Shown: piece by piece, positions 17,084-25,435 of the stretch
Layout of the letters: each line of letters starts with the position of its first letter
How positions within the stretch are numbered: the stretch's first letter is position 1
Program-made: the position numbers and the translations under genes
NCBI GenBank assembly: GCA_021324615.1
Contig: JAJPIT010000127.1
Location: 1-33,729 of the forward strand
DNA from: Terriglobia bacterium
GTDB lineage: Bacteria > Acidobacteriota > Terriglobia > Bryobacterales > Bryobacteraceae
DNA length: 33,729 nucleotides
Reading direction: 5' to 3'
The notes under the pieces: generated by a model
Told to the model about the DNA's origin: nothing
Databases searched by the model: none
What the model saw: the letters and a program-made list of their open reading frames with translations, nothing else

Positions 17084-18600
17084 CGCGCGCCGGCCGGTTG
17101 TCTGGCGGCCTGGAAATGGCTCAGCGTATTGGCGTAGCTGGCGATGCCGTTGTACAGCGCCTCCGCGATCTTCTGGCGATGCTCGGCCTTGCGGAGCAGC
17201 GCCTCGTCGCTGGCGTTGGTGAGGAATCCGATCTCCGCTAGTACGCTCGGCATCTCCGCGCCGATCAACACCACAAACGGCGCTTTCTTCACCCCGCGAT
17301 TCTTCGCCGCCGGATTGCTCCGCGAGGAAATTCCATACAGTGCCGTCTCCACCCGCGACGCGAATTCGCGTGATTCGTCGATCTTATCCTTCAGCGCGAT
17401 TTTTTGCAGCAGTTCTTTCAGCTCGAAAACCGAGCGTTCGGAACTCGCGTTTTCACGCGCCGCCACATCCAGCGCCGTGCGCGAGGTGGTGAAGTTCAAG
17501 TAATACGTCTCCACGCCGGAAACCGCGCGATAGGGCGACGAATTGGCGTGAATGGACAGAAAAAGGTCCGCTTTTTTATCGTTGGCGATCTGCGTACGCT
17601 GCTCCAGCGGAATGAACGTATCGTCGTTGCGGGTGTAGATCACTTCCGTGTTCATCCGCGATTCGAGCAGCGCTCCGAGCCGCCGGGCGACGTCGAGCAC
17701 CACATCCTTTTCATACAACCCCGAAGGGCCGTGTGTTCCCACGTCGTGGCCGCCGTGTCCAGGATCGAGAACCACGCGGCCCAGCTTCAGGCCGAGCACG
17801 CGGGTTAAAGAACGGCCGCCATTGGCGTTGCGCCGCGCCGGCAGAGGCTCGGTTTCCGGCGCGGAGCGGGGCGCGGCCGGCCCAATCGACGGCTCCGGCG
17901 CGGCTCCCGCCGGAGCCGTGACCCGTGCTACGAGCACGCTGGCCGCGGGCGCGGGCGAAGCGGAGCCCGTCCCATCCAGCAGCAAACCGGATGGCGGCGG
18001 CAGCAACTCGGGCGGCGTCTCCGCGCGCGGCGGATCCCGTCTTGCCGGCGGCGGATCGAACTTCTTCGGGGCCGGACTCGCGGCGTCAGCCAGCACGGTT
18101 TTCACCAGATCTTCTTCCGCCGGAGCAGCCGGCGCATCAGTGCTGGTCTTGGCTCCGGCGCTGGCGGTGGAGAAAGGCGCGGCCGAACCCCTGGCCCGCA
18201 ATTCGATCATCAAGCGGTTGGGGCTGGAAAGCTGCGATGCCGTAAAGGAGGCGTCCCGCTGTAAATCGAGCACCACGCGCGTCACGCCGGGCTGGGTCTC
18301 CGCCGTCCGGATCTGCTTCAGCAGCCCGTCGCCCACGGCAATCACCCGTATTCCTTTGTTGCCCACCTCGGGCCGCGCGCCGATAATGTCGAAGAAAAGC
18401 CGGTCGGGATGCTCCAGCCGGTCGGATTTGTAGTGAAAATCGCAGGAAACTTCAATCGCCACGCGCGTCACGTCGCCCAGCGACCAGAACCGCACCGCCG
18501 TGACCTTGCCCGCCTGACCGCCCAAGACCAGGGCGGCGCAGGCGAATCCGGCCAGCAGGCCGAGACTATTCTTGCGCGGTTCTGAGATACAACCTGCCAT
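17080..18600 (-). CDS. N-acetylmuramoyl-L-alanine amidase with AMIN domain
   Basis: 506 residues from the ATG at 18600 (MAGCISEPRKNSLG); the arginine-rich extension further upstream is the antiparallel reading of the transglycosylase gene. Membrane or signal segment at about 12-30, AMIN domain at about 33-135 (septal targeting in E. coli AmiC), then a long Pro/Ala-rich linker (about 140-270). Amidase_3 domain at about 276-490: zinc ligands H282 (DPGHGG), E297 (YEKD) and H351 (SIHAN), and catalytic E456 (LAEIGFLTN). It cleaves the amide between MurNAc and the stem peptide, probably during cell division. Its start overlaps the upstream transglycosylase by 35 bp, so the two wall enzymes are co-expressed. 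Confidence 0.92.
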   Translation of the reverse strand: MAGCISEPRKNSLGLLAGFACAALVLGGQAGKVTAVRFWSLGDVTRVAIEVSCDFHYKSDRLEHPDRLFFDIIGARPEVGNKGIRVIAVGDGLLKQIRTAETQPGVTRVVLDLQRDASFTASQLSSPNRLMIELRARGSAAPFSTASAGAKTSTDAPAAPAEEDLVKTVLADAASPAPKKFDPPPARRDPPRAETPPELLPPPSGLLLDGTGSASPAPAASVLVARVTAPAGAAPEPSIGPAAPRSAPETEPLPARRNANGGRSLTRVLGLKLGRVVLDPGHGGHDVGTHGPSGLYEKDVVLDVARRLGALLESRMNTEVIYTRNDDTFIPLEQRTQIANDKKADLFLSIHANSSPYRAVSGVETYYLNFTTSRTALDVAARENASSERSVFELKELLQKIALKDKIDESREFASRVETALYGISSRSNPAAKNRGVKKAPFVVLIGAEMPSVLAEIGFLTNASDEALLRKAEHRQKIAEALYNGIASYANTLSHFQAARQPAGAR

Positions 18601-19231
18601 TCTCGTCGATAAACTCTTCGAGCTTCGGGTGCTTGTCCTCGATCGCGGCCTGCGGCTGCGTTTCGGCCGCCGCCGGGCCAGCCTGCGCGCGGCGCGCCTG
18701 ATCGTATTGGCTGGCCACGCGCTCCACGTAATCGCGCGTCTCCTTGTAGGGCGGAATTCGCCGGTATTTGTCCACCGCGCCCGGACCGGCATTATAGGCC
18801 GCCAGCGCCAGCCGGTCGTCTTTATAAATGCCTTGCAGATACTTGAGGTACTTCACGCCCGCTTCGATATTCTCGCGCGCATCGAAGCTGTCGCTCACGC
18901 CCAGCATGCGGGCGGTCGACGGCATCAGTTGCATCAGGCCCTGGGCGCCTTTGGGAGACACCGCGCGCGGGTCGTAGTTGCTTTCCGCCTGAATCATGGA
19001 ATGGACCAGCAGCGGATCCACGCCCTGGGCGCGCGCCGACTGTTCCACCAGATCGGCAATCTGCCGGGGGATGCTTCGGGGGCCGATTTCGCGCCGCACC
19101 AGCTTCCCCGTGCGCGGATCCACGCGCACCACAAAGGTGTGGCGCTCCGGAGCCGGGCCCGGCGCGTCCGCGGCTTTACCGCTTTCGGGAGAGGCGGCCA
19201 GCATCGCCATGAAAAAACAAATATATCTCAT
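18566..19231 (-). CDS. exported lytic transglycosylase, SLT domain
   Basis: 221 residues from the ATG at 19231 (MRYICFFMAML), giving a signal peptide of about 20 residues; the longer open frame upstream is antisense to mobA. The SLT/lysozyme-like domain starts near residue 57. Catalytic Glu83 is in MIQAESNYDPRAVSPKGAQG, followed by LMQLMPSTARMLGV and LALAAYNAGPGAV, the standard family-1 motifs. It cuts glycan strands to 1,6-anhydro ends. It stands immediately upstream of, and overlaps, the AMIN amidase gene; mobA is divergent 57 bp away. Confidence 0.92.
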   Translation of the reverse strand: MRYICFFMAMLAASPESGKAADAPGPAPERHTFVVRVDPRTGKLVRREIGPRSIPRQIADLVEQSARAQGVDPLLVHSMIQAESNYDPRAVSPKGAQGLMQLMPSTARMLGVSDSFDARENIEAGVKYLKYLQGIYKDDRLALAAYNAGPGAVDKYRRIPPYKETRDYVERVASQYDQARRAQAGPAAAETQPQAAIEDKHPKLEEFIDENGRLYLRTAQE

Positions 19232-19288
19232 TTTGTTTCTTTTGGCCAGGCCGCCGGGGCGCGGCAACCCATACGCTATCATCATCTC

Positions 19289-19849
19289 ATGACTGGCCTT
19301 TCGCGCGCGGGATTCGTTCTGGCCGGCGGCGGCAGCTCCCGGATGGGCCGCGATAAGGCGATGCTGCCGCTGGGCGGCGAGACCATGCTGGCTCGCATCG
19401 CGCGGCTGGTGCGGAGCGTGGCGGGCAGCGCCGCCATCCTCGGGCCGCCGGAACGCTACGCCGCCTTGGGCTATCCCGTCATCGCCGATCCATTCCCCGG
19501 CTGCGGGCCCATCGCCGGGGTTTATTCCGCGCTGAGCCTCACCGCCGCCGACTGGAACCTGATCGTCGCCTGCGATATGCCGGATCTGACGCCGGATCTG
19601 CTCGAAGAACTTTTTTGCGCCGCCGCCAGAAGCGGCGCCGACGCCGCCGTGCCGAGCTCCGCCGCCGGACTCGATCCGCTGTGCGCGGTTTACCACCGCC
19701 GCCTGGCCGCTCGGGCGGCTTGCGCGATCAGCCGCAAAATTTTTAAAATGCACGATTTTCTTTCCACCCTTACGCTTGAACTGGTGCCGGTCGCCGACGC
19801 CGCGCCGCTTAAAAATATCAATACCCCCGAGGAGTGGACCGCCCGATGA
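19289..19849 (+). CDS. mobA: molybdenum cofactor guanylyltransferase
   Basis: 186 residues from ATG at 19289. Transfers GMP from GTP to molybdopterin to form the MGD cofactor. The nucleotide-binding start LAGGGSSRMGRDK is at 11-23, followed by a Lys-bearing loop. The metal-binding CDMPD is at 95-99, and a DPLCAVY strand is followed by the typical C-terminal INTPEEW. The last codons overlap the next gene (ATGA), so mobA and the ABC ATPase are coupled. No other molybdenum-cofactor genes are nearby. Confidence 0.9.
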   Translation: MTGLSRAGFVLAGGGSSRMGRDKAMLPLGGETMLARIARLVRSVAGSAAILGPPERYAALGYPVIADPFPGCGPIAGVYSALSLTAADWNLIVACDMPDLTPDLLEELFCAAARSGADAAVPSSAAGLDPLCAVYHRRLAARAACAISRKIFKMHDFLSTLTLELVPVADAAPLKNINTPEEWTAR

Positions 19850-20604
19850 GCGCGCCCCGCGATCCGGAGGGCCGGCGATACATCGAATTCCGCAACGTAT
19901 ATAAGACGTTCGATCACCCCGTTTTAGTCGACGTGAGCTTTCACGTCCAGCCGGGCGAAACCCTGGCGATCATCGGGCGAAGCGGCGTCGGCAAGTCCGT
20001 GACTCTCAGCCACATCATGGGTTTCCTGCGGCCCGACGCCGGGCGCGTGATCGTCTCCTACGAGGACATCACCGATTATCCGGAGTCCGAACTGCGCCGC
20101 ATCCGGAAAAAGGTGACCATGGTGTTTCAGTCCGGCGCGCTGTTCGATTCGCTGACGGTAGGCGAAAACATCCTGTTTTCGCTCGAATTGCGCGACGATT
20201 ACGACGAAAAAAATAAGGAAGACGTGGTGAACGGGCTGCTCCAGATGGTCGACCTGCTGGAGTACAAGGATCATTATCCCAACGATCTTTCCACCGGCTA
20301 CAAGCGCGCCGTGGCCATCGCCCGCGCCCTGGCGGCGCAGCCGGAGTGCATCCTCTATGACGAGCCGACCACCATGGTGGATCCGATCATGTCGGATCAC
20401 CTCACCAATCTGATGCTGCGCCTGAAAACGCAACTGCGCCTGACCAGCGTGGTGGTGACCCACGATCTGGAGCTGATGTGGCGCCTCGCCGACCGCGTGG
20501 TGGTGCTGTTTGAGGGCCGGGCGATTTACTGCGGGCCGGTGAAGGATCTGGAGAAATCGCCGCACCCGCACATCCAGGAGTTTTTGGCCCTCGACCGGGT
20601 GTAG
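19846..20604 (+). CDS. ABC transporter ATP-binding protein, MlaF-like
   Basis: 252 residues from the ATG at 19846, which overlaps the mobA stop. Walker A GRSGVGKS at 44-51, Q-loop Q95, Walker B ILYDEP at 169-174 and switch His206 (VTHD). The fold order and the D-loop TTMVDPI point to the Mla/Ttg2-type lipid-transport ATPases. The ABC signature is LSTGYKR rather than LSGGx, an unusual change in a usually fixed motif. No permease (MlaE) or MCE protein lies beside it in this window, so its partners must be encoded elsewhere. Confidence 0.88.
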   Translation: MSAPRDPEGRRYIEFRNVYKTFDHPVLVDVSFHVQPGETLAIIGRSGVGKSVTLSHIMGFLRPDAGRVIVSYEDITDYPESELRRIRKKVTMVFQSGALFDSLTVGENILFSLELRDDYDEKNKEDVVNGLLQMVDLLEYKDHYPNDLSTGYKRAVAIARALAAQPECILYDEPTTMVDPIMSDHLTNLMLRLKTQLRLTSVVVTHDLELMWRLADRVVVLFEGRAIYCGPVKDLEKSPHPHIQEFLALDRV

Positions 20605-20677
20605 CGCGGCGCCGGAGTCTCCCCCCGCTTCGCGCCGCGTCCGCACGTGGGAGAATGGCGGTGAGGCAGGGAACTCC

Positions 20678-22663
20678 ATGCGAACAGCCGTCCTTGTTTT
20701 TTTGGCCGCCACAGCCTTGCCGGCGCAGACGCCCACCATCGAGCAGTCGTTGAATCTGAAAACCGCCGCCTCGCCGCGCATTTCACCCGACGGGCGCTAC
20801 ATCGCTTATACGGTTTCGGAAACCAACTGGGACGAGAATGCCTTCTACACGCAGATCTGGATGGCCATGCCGGCCACCGGCGAGCGTTATCAATTGACGC
20901 ATGCCAAGAAATCCTCCAGCGATCCGCGCTGGTCGCCGGACTCCAAGCGTCTGGCGTTTCTCTCCGATCGCGACGGCAGCCAGCAGATCTATGTCATCTC
21001 GCCCGGCGGCGGCGAGGCCGCCCAGCTTACGCATTTCGAAGGCGGCGTCACGGAATTCGAATGGTCGCCCGACGGGAAAAAGATCGCTTTCACCTCCGCC
21101 GGTCCGGAAACCAAAGCGCGCAAGGATCGCAAGGAAAAGTTCGGCGATTTCGAAATCGTCGGGGGGGATTACGCCATGGTTCATCTTTGGACAATCAACG
21201 CCGATGAGGAAAAACCCAAGCCGGAAGCGCTGACCTCGGGAGCCGAATTCAGCGTGGAAGGGTTTCAATGGTCGCCCGACTCCAAACGCGTCGCCTTTAG
21301 CGCCACGCGCGATCCGGATCTGTCAAGCGGCGACACCGCGGATATTTACGTCGTGCGCCTTTCCGACAAGTATGTGCGGAAGCTGGCCGATTCGCCCGAG
21401 CCGGACCGCAATCCGATCTGGTCGCCCGATGGACGCGAGATCGCCTATGAAACCGGCGGCGGATGGTACCGCAACGCGCACGTGGCGATCGTTTCGGCCG
21501 AAGGCGGCAAGCCGCGCATTGCCAGCGCGGGCTTCGATGAAAATCCGCGCCTGATTCGCTGGTCGGCAGACGGAATCTATTTTGAGGCCGCGCAGCGAAC
21601 TTCAGCACATCTGTTCCGGCTGGATCCGGCGACGGGAGCCGTGGAGCGGATCAGCGCGCCGGAAGAACTGCAGCTCGGCGCGCCCAGCTTCAACGGCGAG
21701 GGTTCCCGGCTGGTCTTTACTTGCGCGTTTCCCAATAAATACCCGGAGATTTGCACGTCGCCAGTGGCGCCCTTTGCGCCCCATCCGGTCACCAGCATGA
21801 ACGACCAGCTCAAGCCCTGGAAGCTGGCCACGCGTGAGCTGTTCGAGTGGAAATCCAAGGACGGTACGCCGATCGAAGGGATTCTGATCAAACCCGCCGA
21901 TTTCGATCCCGCCAAAAAATATCCGCTGCTGGTGGTGATTCACGGCGGCCCGACGGGGACCGATCATCCCTCAATTACCGGCGACCGCACTTATCCGATC
22001 GAGTTGTTCGCCGCCAAAGGCGCGGTGATTTTGCGGCCCAACTATCGCGGATCGGCGGGCTACGGGGAAAAATTCCGGTCGCTCAATGTCCGCAATCTGG
22101 GCCTGGGCGACGCCGACGACGTGCTGAGCGGCGTTGACGCCCTGATCGCCAAGGGCTACATCGATGCCGATCGCATCGGCGCGATGGGCTGGAGCCAAGG
22201 CGGCTACATTTCCGCATTTCTGACGACGTACACGACGCGTTTCAAGGCCATCTCGGTGGGCGCGGGAATTTCGGATTGGATGACCTACTACGTCAACACC
22301 GACATTCATCCGTTCACCCGCAATTACTTGCAGGCGACGCCCTGGGACGATCCTGAAATTTACCGCAAAACGTCGCCGATTACGTACATAAATCGCGCGA
22401 AAACGCCCACTTTGATTCAACACGGCGAGCTGGATAAACGCGTGCCAATTCCCAACGGCTACGAGTTGTATCAGGGACTCAAGGACCGCGGCGTGCCGGT
22501 GAAGATGATTGTTTACAAAGGGTTCGGCCATGCCATCAACAAACCGAAGCAGCAGAGCGCGGTCATGGAACACAACTACGAATGGTTCAGCCGGTGGATC
22601 TGGGGCGAAACGGGTCCGGCGGCCGCGCCCGCGGCCAGCGCTTCTCCGGCGCCGCGGCAGTAA
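20678..22663 (+). CDS. secreted S9-family prolyl oligopeptidase-like peptidase
   Basis: 661 residues with signal peptide (about 1-17, ending ALPAQ). The N-terminal beta-propeller has at least five TolB/PD40-type blades (for example SPRISPDGRYIAY, PRWSPDSKRLAF, FEWSPDGKKIAF, FQWSPDSKRVAF, IWSPDGREIAY). The C-terminal alpha/beta-hydrolase domain (about 400-640) carries the triad: Ser506 in GWSQGGY, Asp586 in GELDKRVP and His618 in GFGHAINKP. These enzymes cleave peptides, often dipeptidyl or acylaminoacyl substrates, in the periplasm. It stands alone between convergent and parallel neighbours. The C-terminal tail is Ala/Pro-rich. Confidence 0.93.
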   Translation: MRTAVLVFLAATALPAQTPTIEQSLNLKTAASPRISPDGRYIAYTVSETNWDENAFYTQIWMAMPATGERYQLTHAKKSSSDPRWSPDSKRLAFLSDRDGSQQIYVISPGGGEAAQLTHFEGGVTEFEWSPDGKKIAFTSAGPETKARKDRKEKFGDFEIVGGDYAMVHLWTINADEEKPKPEALTSGAEFSVEGFQWSPDSKRVAFSATRDPDLSSGDTADIYVVRLSDKYVRKLADSPEPDRNPIWSPDGREIAYETGGGWYRNAHVAIVSAEGGKPRIASAGFDENPRLIRWSADGIYFEAAQRTSAHLFRLDPATGAVERISAPEELQLGAPSFNGEGSRLVFTCAFPNKYPEICTSPVAPFAPHPVTSMNDQLKPWKLATRELFEWKSKDGTPIEGILIKPADFDPAKKYPLLVVIHGGPTGTDHPSITGDRTYPIELFAAKGAVILRPNYRGSAGYGEKFRSLNVRNLGLGDADDVLSGVDALIAKGYIDADRIGAMGWSQGGYISAFLTTYTTRFKAISVGAGISDWMTYYVNTDIHPFTRNYLQATPWDDPEIYRKTSPITYINRAKTPTLIQHGELDKRVPIPNGYELYQGLKDRGVPVKMIVYKGFGHAINKPKQQSAVMEHNYEWFSRWIWGETGPAAAPAASASPAPRQ

Positions 22664-22696
22664 ACGCACAACAGCGCGGTTGGGGAACCGCCGCGG

Positions 22697-23662
22697 TCAT
22701 CTGGGGCGGAGCCATCCGGCGCCGATCTGGCCATGCAGATTTTCATCCGGCCGGGCCACGTCGCCGCCGCCGAACCACACGCGGATCGCATCCGGCGTCA
22801 CTTCGACCGTGGGATCGCAAACCACTTCGCGGTCCCAGGCCTCGGATCCGGCAATCGGCGGAAAGGCCGGGTCGCGCTCCCATTGAACGCCGTCGCGGGA
22901 CCGCGCCAGGCCGATTCGCCGCCGTTCCCCGCGGGCGCGTCCGGTGTAGAGCATCCAATACGATCCACCCGACGACCATACCGCCGGTTCGCCTAAGCCC
23001 ATTTCATCGAATGCGCCGGGCGGGCCCGGCTCGAGAATCGGATTGGACCGCAGTTTTTCCCAAACGACGCCGTCGCGCGACCGCGCCAGGCCCAGGCGCT
23101 GCCGCCGCGCGCGATCGAGGCCGGTGTAGAACAGATAAAACCAGCCCCCGGCGCGAATCACATAGGGATCGCTCACGCCGCGCTCATCGAAACTGCCCAC
23201 CGGACCCGGCGCGAGCACCGCATCGCCATGCCTGGTCCAGGAAACGCCGTCGCGGGATCGCGCCAGGGCGATGCGAAACGGATCGCCCGCTTCATACCAG
23301 TAGAGAATTTCATCGCCGGCGGCCAGCGCCGAGCCGTTTGCGGCGATATAACTTCCTTCCCATCCCGAAGGCGACAACACGCGTCCCCGCGTGCGCCAGT
23401 TTGTTCCAGTCGAAGAAGCAGCCAGCGCGGTGTGCCACGTCTTGCCGTCGAACTCGGAATAAAGATTCAGATATTCGCCGTGAAATTGCACCACGGAGGG
23501 ATTGAGCACGTCGCTCATTGCGCCGCGTGCCAGAACCGGCGCGGGATCCGCCGACCAGGCGAAAGGCGCCTTCGGACCCGCCGCATCGGGCGCGGGCAGC
23601 GCGAAATCGGCGTACCGCCCGCAGCCGGCGAAGAGTAAAAACGCTGGAATCAGCCTTTTCAA
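22697..23662 (-). CDS. lipoprotein with glycosidase-like five-bladed beta-propeller
   Basis: 321 residues. Lipobox LFAGC puts the acylated Cys at position 14, so it is a membrane-anchored lipoprotein. The body shows repeated propeller blades with the tag LARSRDGV at about 133, 192 and 252 (period about 60 residues), each followed by W and preceded by YT- or YWY-type strands. This is the fold of GH43/GH32/GH130-like glycosidases, with acidic candidates in SFDERGVSDP and AFDEMGLGEP. Whether it is an active sugar hydrolase or phosphorylase or a binding protein is undecided. Its start overlaps the histidine kinase stop (ATGA), so it is translationally coupled to a signalling gene. Confidence 0.8.
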   Translation of the reverse strand: MKRLIPAFLLFAGCGRYADFALPAPDAAGPKAPFAWSADPAPVLARGAMSDVLNPSVVQFHGEYLNLYSEFDGKTWHTALAASSTGTNWRTRGRVLSPSGWEGSYIAANGSALAAGDEILYWYEAGDPFRIALARSRDGVSWTRHGDAVLAPGPVGSFDERGVSDPYVIRAGGWFYLFYTGLDRARRQRLGLARSRDGVVWEKLRSNPILEPGPPGAFDEMGLGEPAVWSSGGSYWMLYTGRARGERRRIGLARSRDGVQWERDPAFPPIAGSEAWDREVVCDPTVEVTPDAIRVWFGGGDVARPDENLHGQIGAGWLRPR

Positions 23663-24813
23663 ACCGGAATCCGGATTTCGAGAGTCGCGCCCTGGCCCGG
23701 GCGGGAATCGATCTGCATCTCGCCATTGAGCATGCGCACGCGGCGTTTGATGCTCGCCGGACCGAGCCGCAGCAGTTCGAGCTCCTCGAGACTGAACGAC
23801 CCGCTGAACGGGAAGCCGGCGCCGTTGTCTTCGGCGCGAATCTCGATTGTATGATCGCGCATGCCAAGCGACAAGGCCATGCGCGTGGCGCCGGAGTGTT
23901 TTTGGACGTTGTGCAGGGTCTCGCGGACGATTTGCAGCAGCTCGAGGGAAACTTCCGTCTCGGCGGGGTCGTGAATCTGGTTGTGGCTGGCGAAGCTTGT
24001 CTGGATGCCGGTGTCGCGCTGGAACTGGTCCACCATACGGCTGAGCGAAGCCGGCAGGCTCACGCCTTCATCCGGCGGGCGCATGCTGCGGACGAAGCTG
24101 CGCAGGTCGCTGACCTGGGTTTTGCACAGCTCCTGCAACTGGGTCAACTCCTGGCGCGCGGCTTCTATGTCGCGGCCGAGGAGTTTGCGAATGATCTCCA
24201 GCCGCATCTGGAAGCTGATGAAGCTTTGCAGCGGGCCGTCGTGGAAGTCGGCGGCGATGCGCTGGCGCTCGGCCTCGCGCGCGCCCTGGGCCTGGCTGCG
24301 GATGATCACGTTGTGGCGCAGGGTGTGCGACAATCTGCGGTCCAGATACCGCTTCAAAAGCGCCGCCGGAAGGGCTACGCCCGCGGCCCCCAGCGCCACC
24401 CACTCCAGGGCCATTTCGCCGCGCGGAGCGAATGAAAGCGCGAGGAGGACGGCCGCGCCGCCGGCCGCCAGCACGCGCTTGAGGTCGTGCAGAACCGCCG
24501 CGGAAGCGAGCAGGTATCCGCACAACAGGGTGGCTGGCCATCCGGCTCCCGGCCACGCGAGCCAGCCCGCCGCGATCAGCCAGTTCCAAAATCCGAAAAA
24601 CAGGGCGTCGGCGATGAGGGCGACGCCGGCGCGAATCGCCGAATCAAATTTCGCTTCAAACAGCGCCCCAATGGCGTAAACCGCGTACGCCGCGAGCACC
24701 GCGAGAATCGAGGCGAAGCGCTCATCGGCGGCGCGCGCGTACCAGGCCAGACACAGCAACGCCAGCGCGACGCGTGCGATCCGCAGAGCCAGGCGGCCCC
24801 GGTAGGGAACCAT
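23659..24813 (-). CDS. membrane sensor histidine kinase, NarL/DesK type
   Basis: 384 residues. About five membrane helices fill residues 10-150 without a recognisable sensor loop. HisKA_3 dimerisation helix with the phospho-His191 in REAERQRIAADFHDGPLQ. The ATPase domain follows, with ETLHNVQKHSGAT (N-box), EDNGAGF (G1) and the C-terminal RPGQGATLEIRIP. It should phosphorylate a LuxR-type regulator; none is adjacent. It is the middle gene of a methyltransferase-kinase-lipoprotein operon (5-bp gap above, ATGA overlap below). Confidence 0.92.
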   Translation of the reverse strand: MVPYRGRLALRIARVALALLCLAWYARAADERFASILAVLAAYAVYAIGALFEAKFDSAIRAGVALIADALFFGFWNWLIAAGWLAWPGAGWPATLLCGYLLASAAVLHDLKRVLAAGGAAVLLALSFAPRGEMALEWVALGAAGVALPAALLKRYLDRRLSHTLRHNVIIRSQAQGAREAERQRIAADFHDGPLQSFISFQMRLEIIRKLLGRDIEAARQELTQLQELCKTQVSDLRSFVRSMRPPDEGVSLPASLSRMVDQFQRDTGIQTSFASHNQIHDPAETEVSLELLQIVRETLHNVQKHSGATRMALSLGMRDHTIEIRAEDNGAGFPFSGSFSLEELELLRLGPASIKRRVRMLNGEMQIDSRPGQGATLEIRIPV

Positions 24814-24818
24814 ATCCG

Positions 24819-25343
24819 TCAGCGCCGGTACAGGTACAGCCGATGGCTGCGTCCTTCGCCGTCGTCATCGATGTCCACGGTCTTGACGGGCTTCCAGGCG
24901 GAGAATTCAAAGTCGTGCGCGACCACGCGGGCGCCTTTCTTGAGCTGCCTTTCAAGCAGCGGCGTGACTTTATCGTTGGACATCGGCAGCAGGTAGACGG
25001 TGAGAAGATCGGCCGAGGAGTAATCCTGCTTTAGCAGGTCGCCGTGAATGATGCGCGCGGTTGACGACAGGCCGAGCGAACGGATTTTTTCCATGCTTTG
25101 CCGGTACAGCGAGTCGTCGAACTCGACGCCGGTCGCGTCGGCATGGAACTGCTGCGCGGCCATGATGACGATGCGGCCGTCGCCGGAGCCGAGGTCGAAC
25201 ATTTTCTCGCCGGCCTTCAGCTCGCCCAGATTGAGCATTTTTTCGACGATGATCCGCGGGGTCGGATAGTAGGGCGCGAGTTTTTCGATCTTCTCCTGGG
25301 CGAAGACAACACAGGCGCAAAGTAGAAATCGCAAGGGCCGCAT
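24819..25343 (-). CDS. exported FAM173-like SAM-dependent methyltransferase
   Basis: 174 residues. Signal-peptide-like start MRPLRFLLCACVVFAQ. Class I methyltransferase motif I is FDLGSGDGRIV (49-59), preceded by YYPTPRIIVEKML and followed by GVEFDDS, GDLLKQDYSSADLLTVYLLP and HDFEFSAWKP. This string of motifs matches the FAM173/ATPSCKMT-type lysine methyltransferases known from mitochondria and bacteria. Odd point: an enzyme that needs SAM appears to carry an export signal. Either the N-terminus acts as an uncleaved anchor facing the cytoplasm or the substrate is modified before folding. First gene of the operon with the sensor kinase. Confidence 0.82.
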   Translation of the reverse strand: MRPLRFLLCACVVFAQEKIEKLAPYYPTPRIIVEKMLNLGELKAGEKMFDLGSGDGRIVIMAAQQFHADATGVEFDDSLYRQSMEKIRSLGLSSTARIIHGDLLKQDYSSADLLTVYLLPMSNDKVTPLLERQLKKGARVVAHDFEFSAWKPVKTVDIDDDGEGRSHRLYLYRR

Positions 25344-25435
25344 TTATGACCTACTATAACGCCGCCGCACGAGGAAGATCGGCCAGACGCGGCCTTCCAT
25401 CCTCATAATGTGCTAAACTCCCGACCGAGGGTCCT

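Noticed and set aside
18601-18792. N-terminal extension of the AMIN amidase
   Set aside because: It is Arg-rich, antiparallel-frame sequence within the transglycosylase gene; the ATG at 18600 gives a proper membrane segment.
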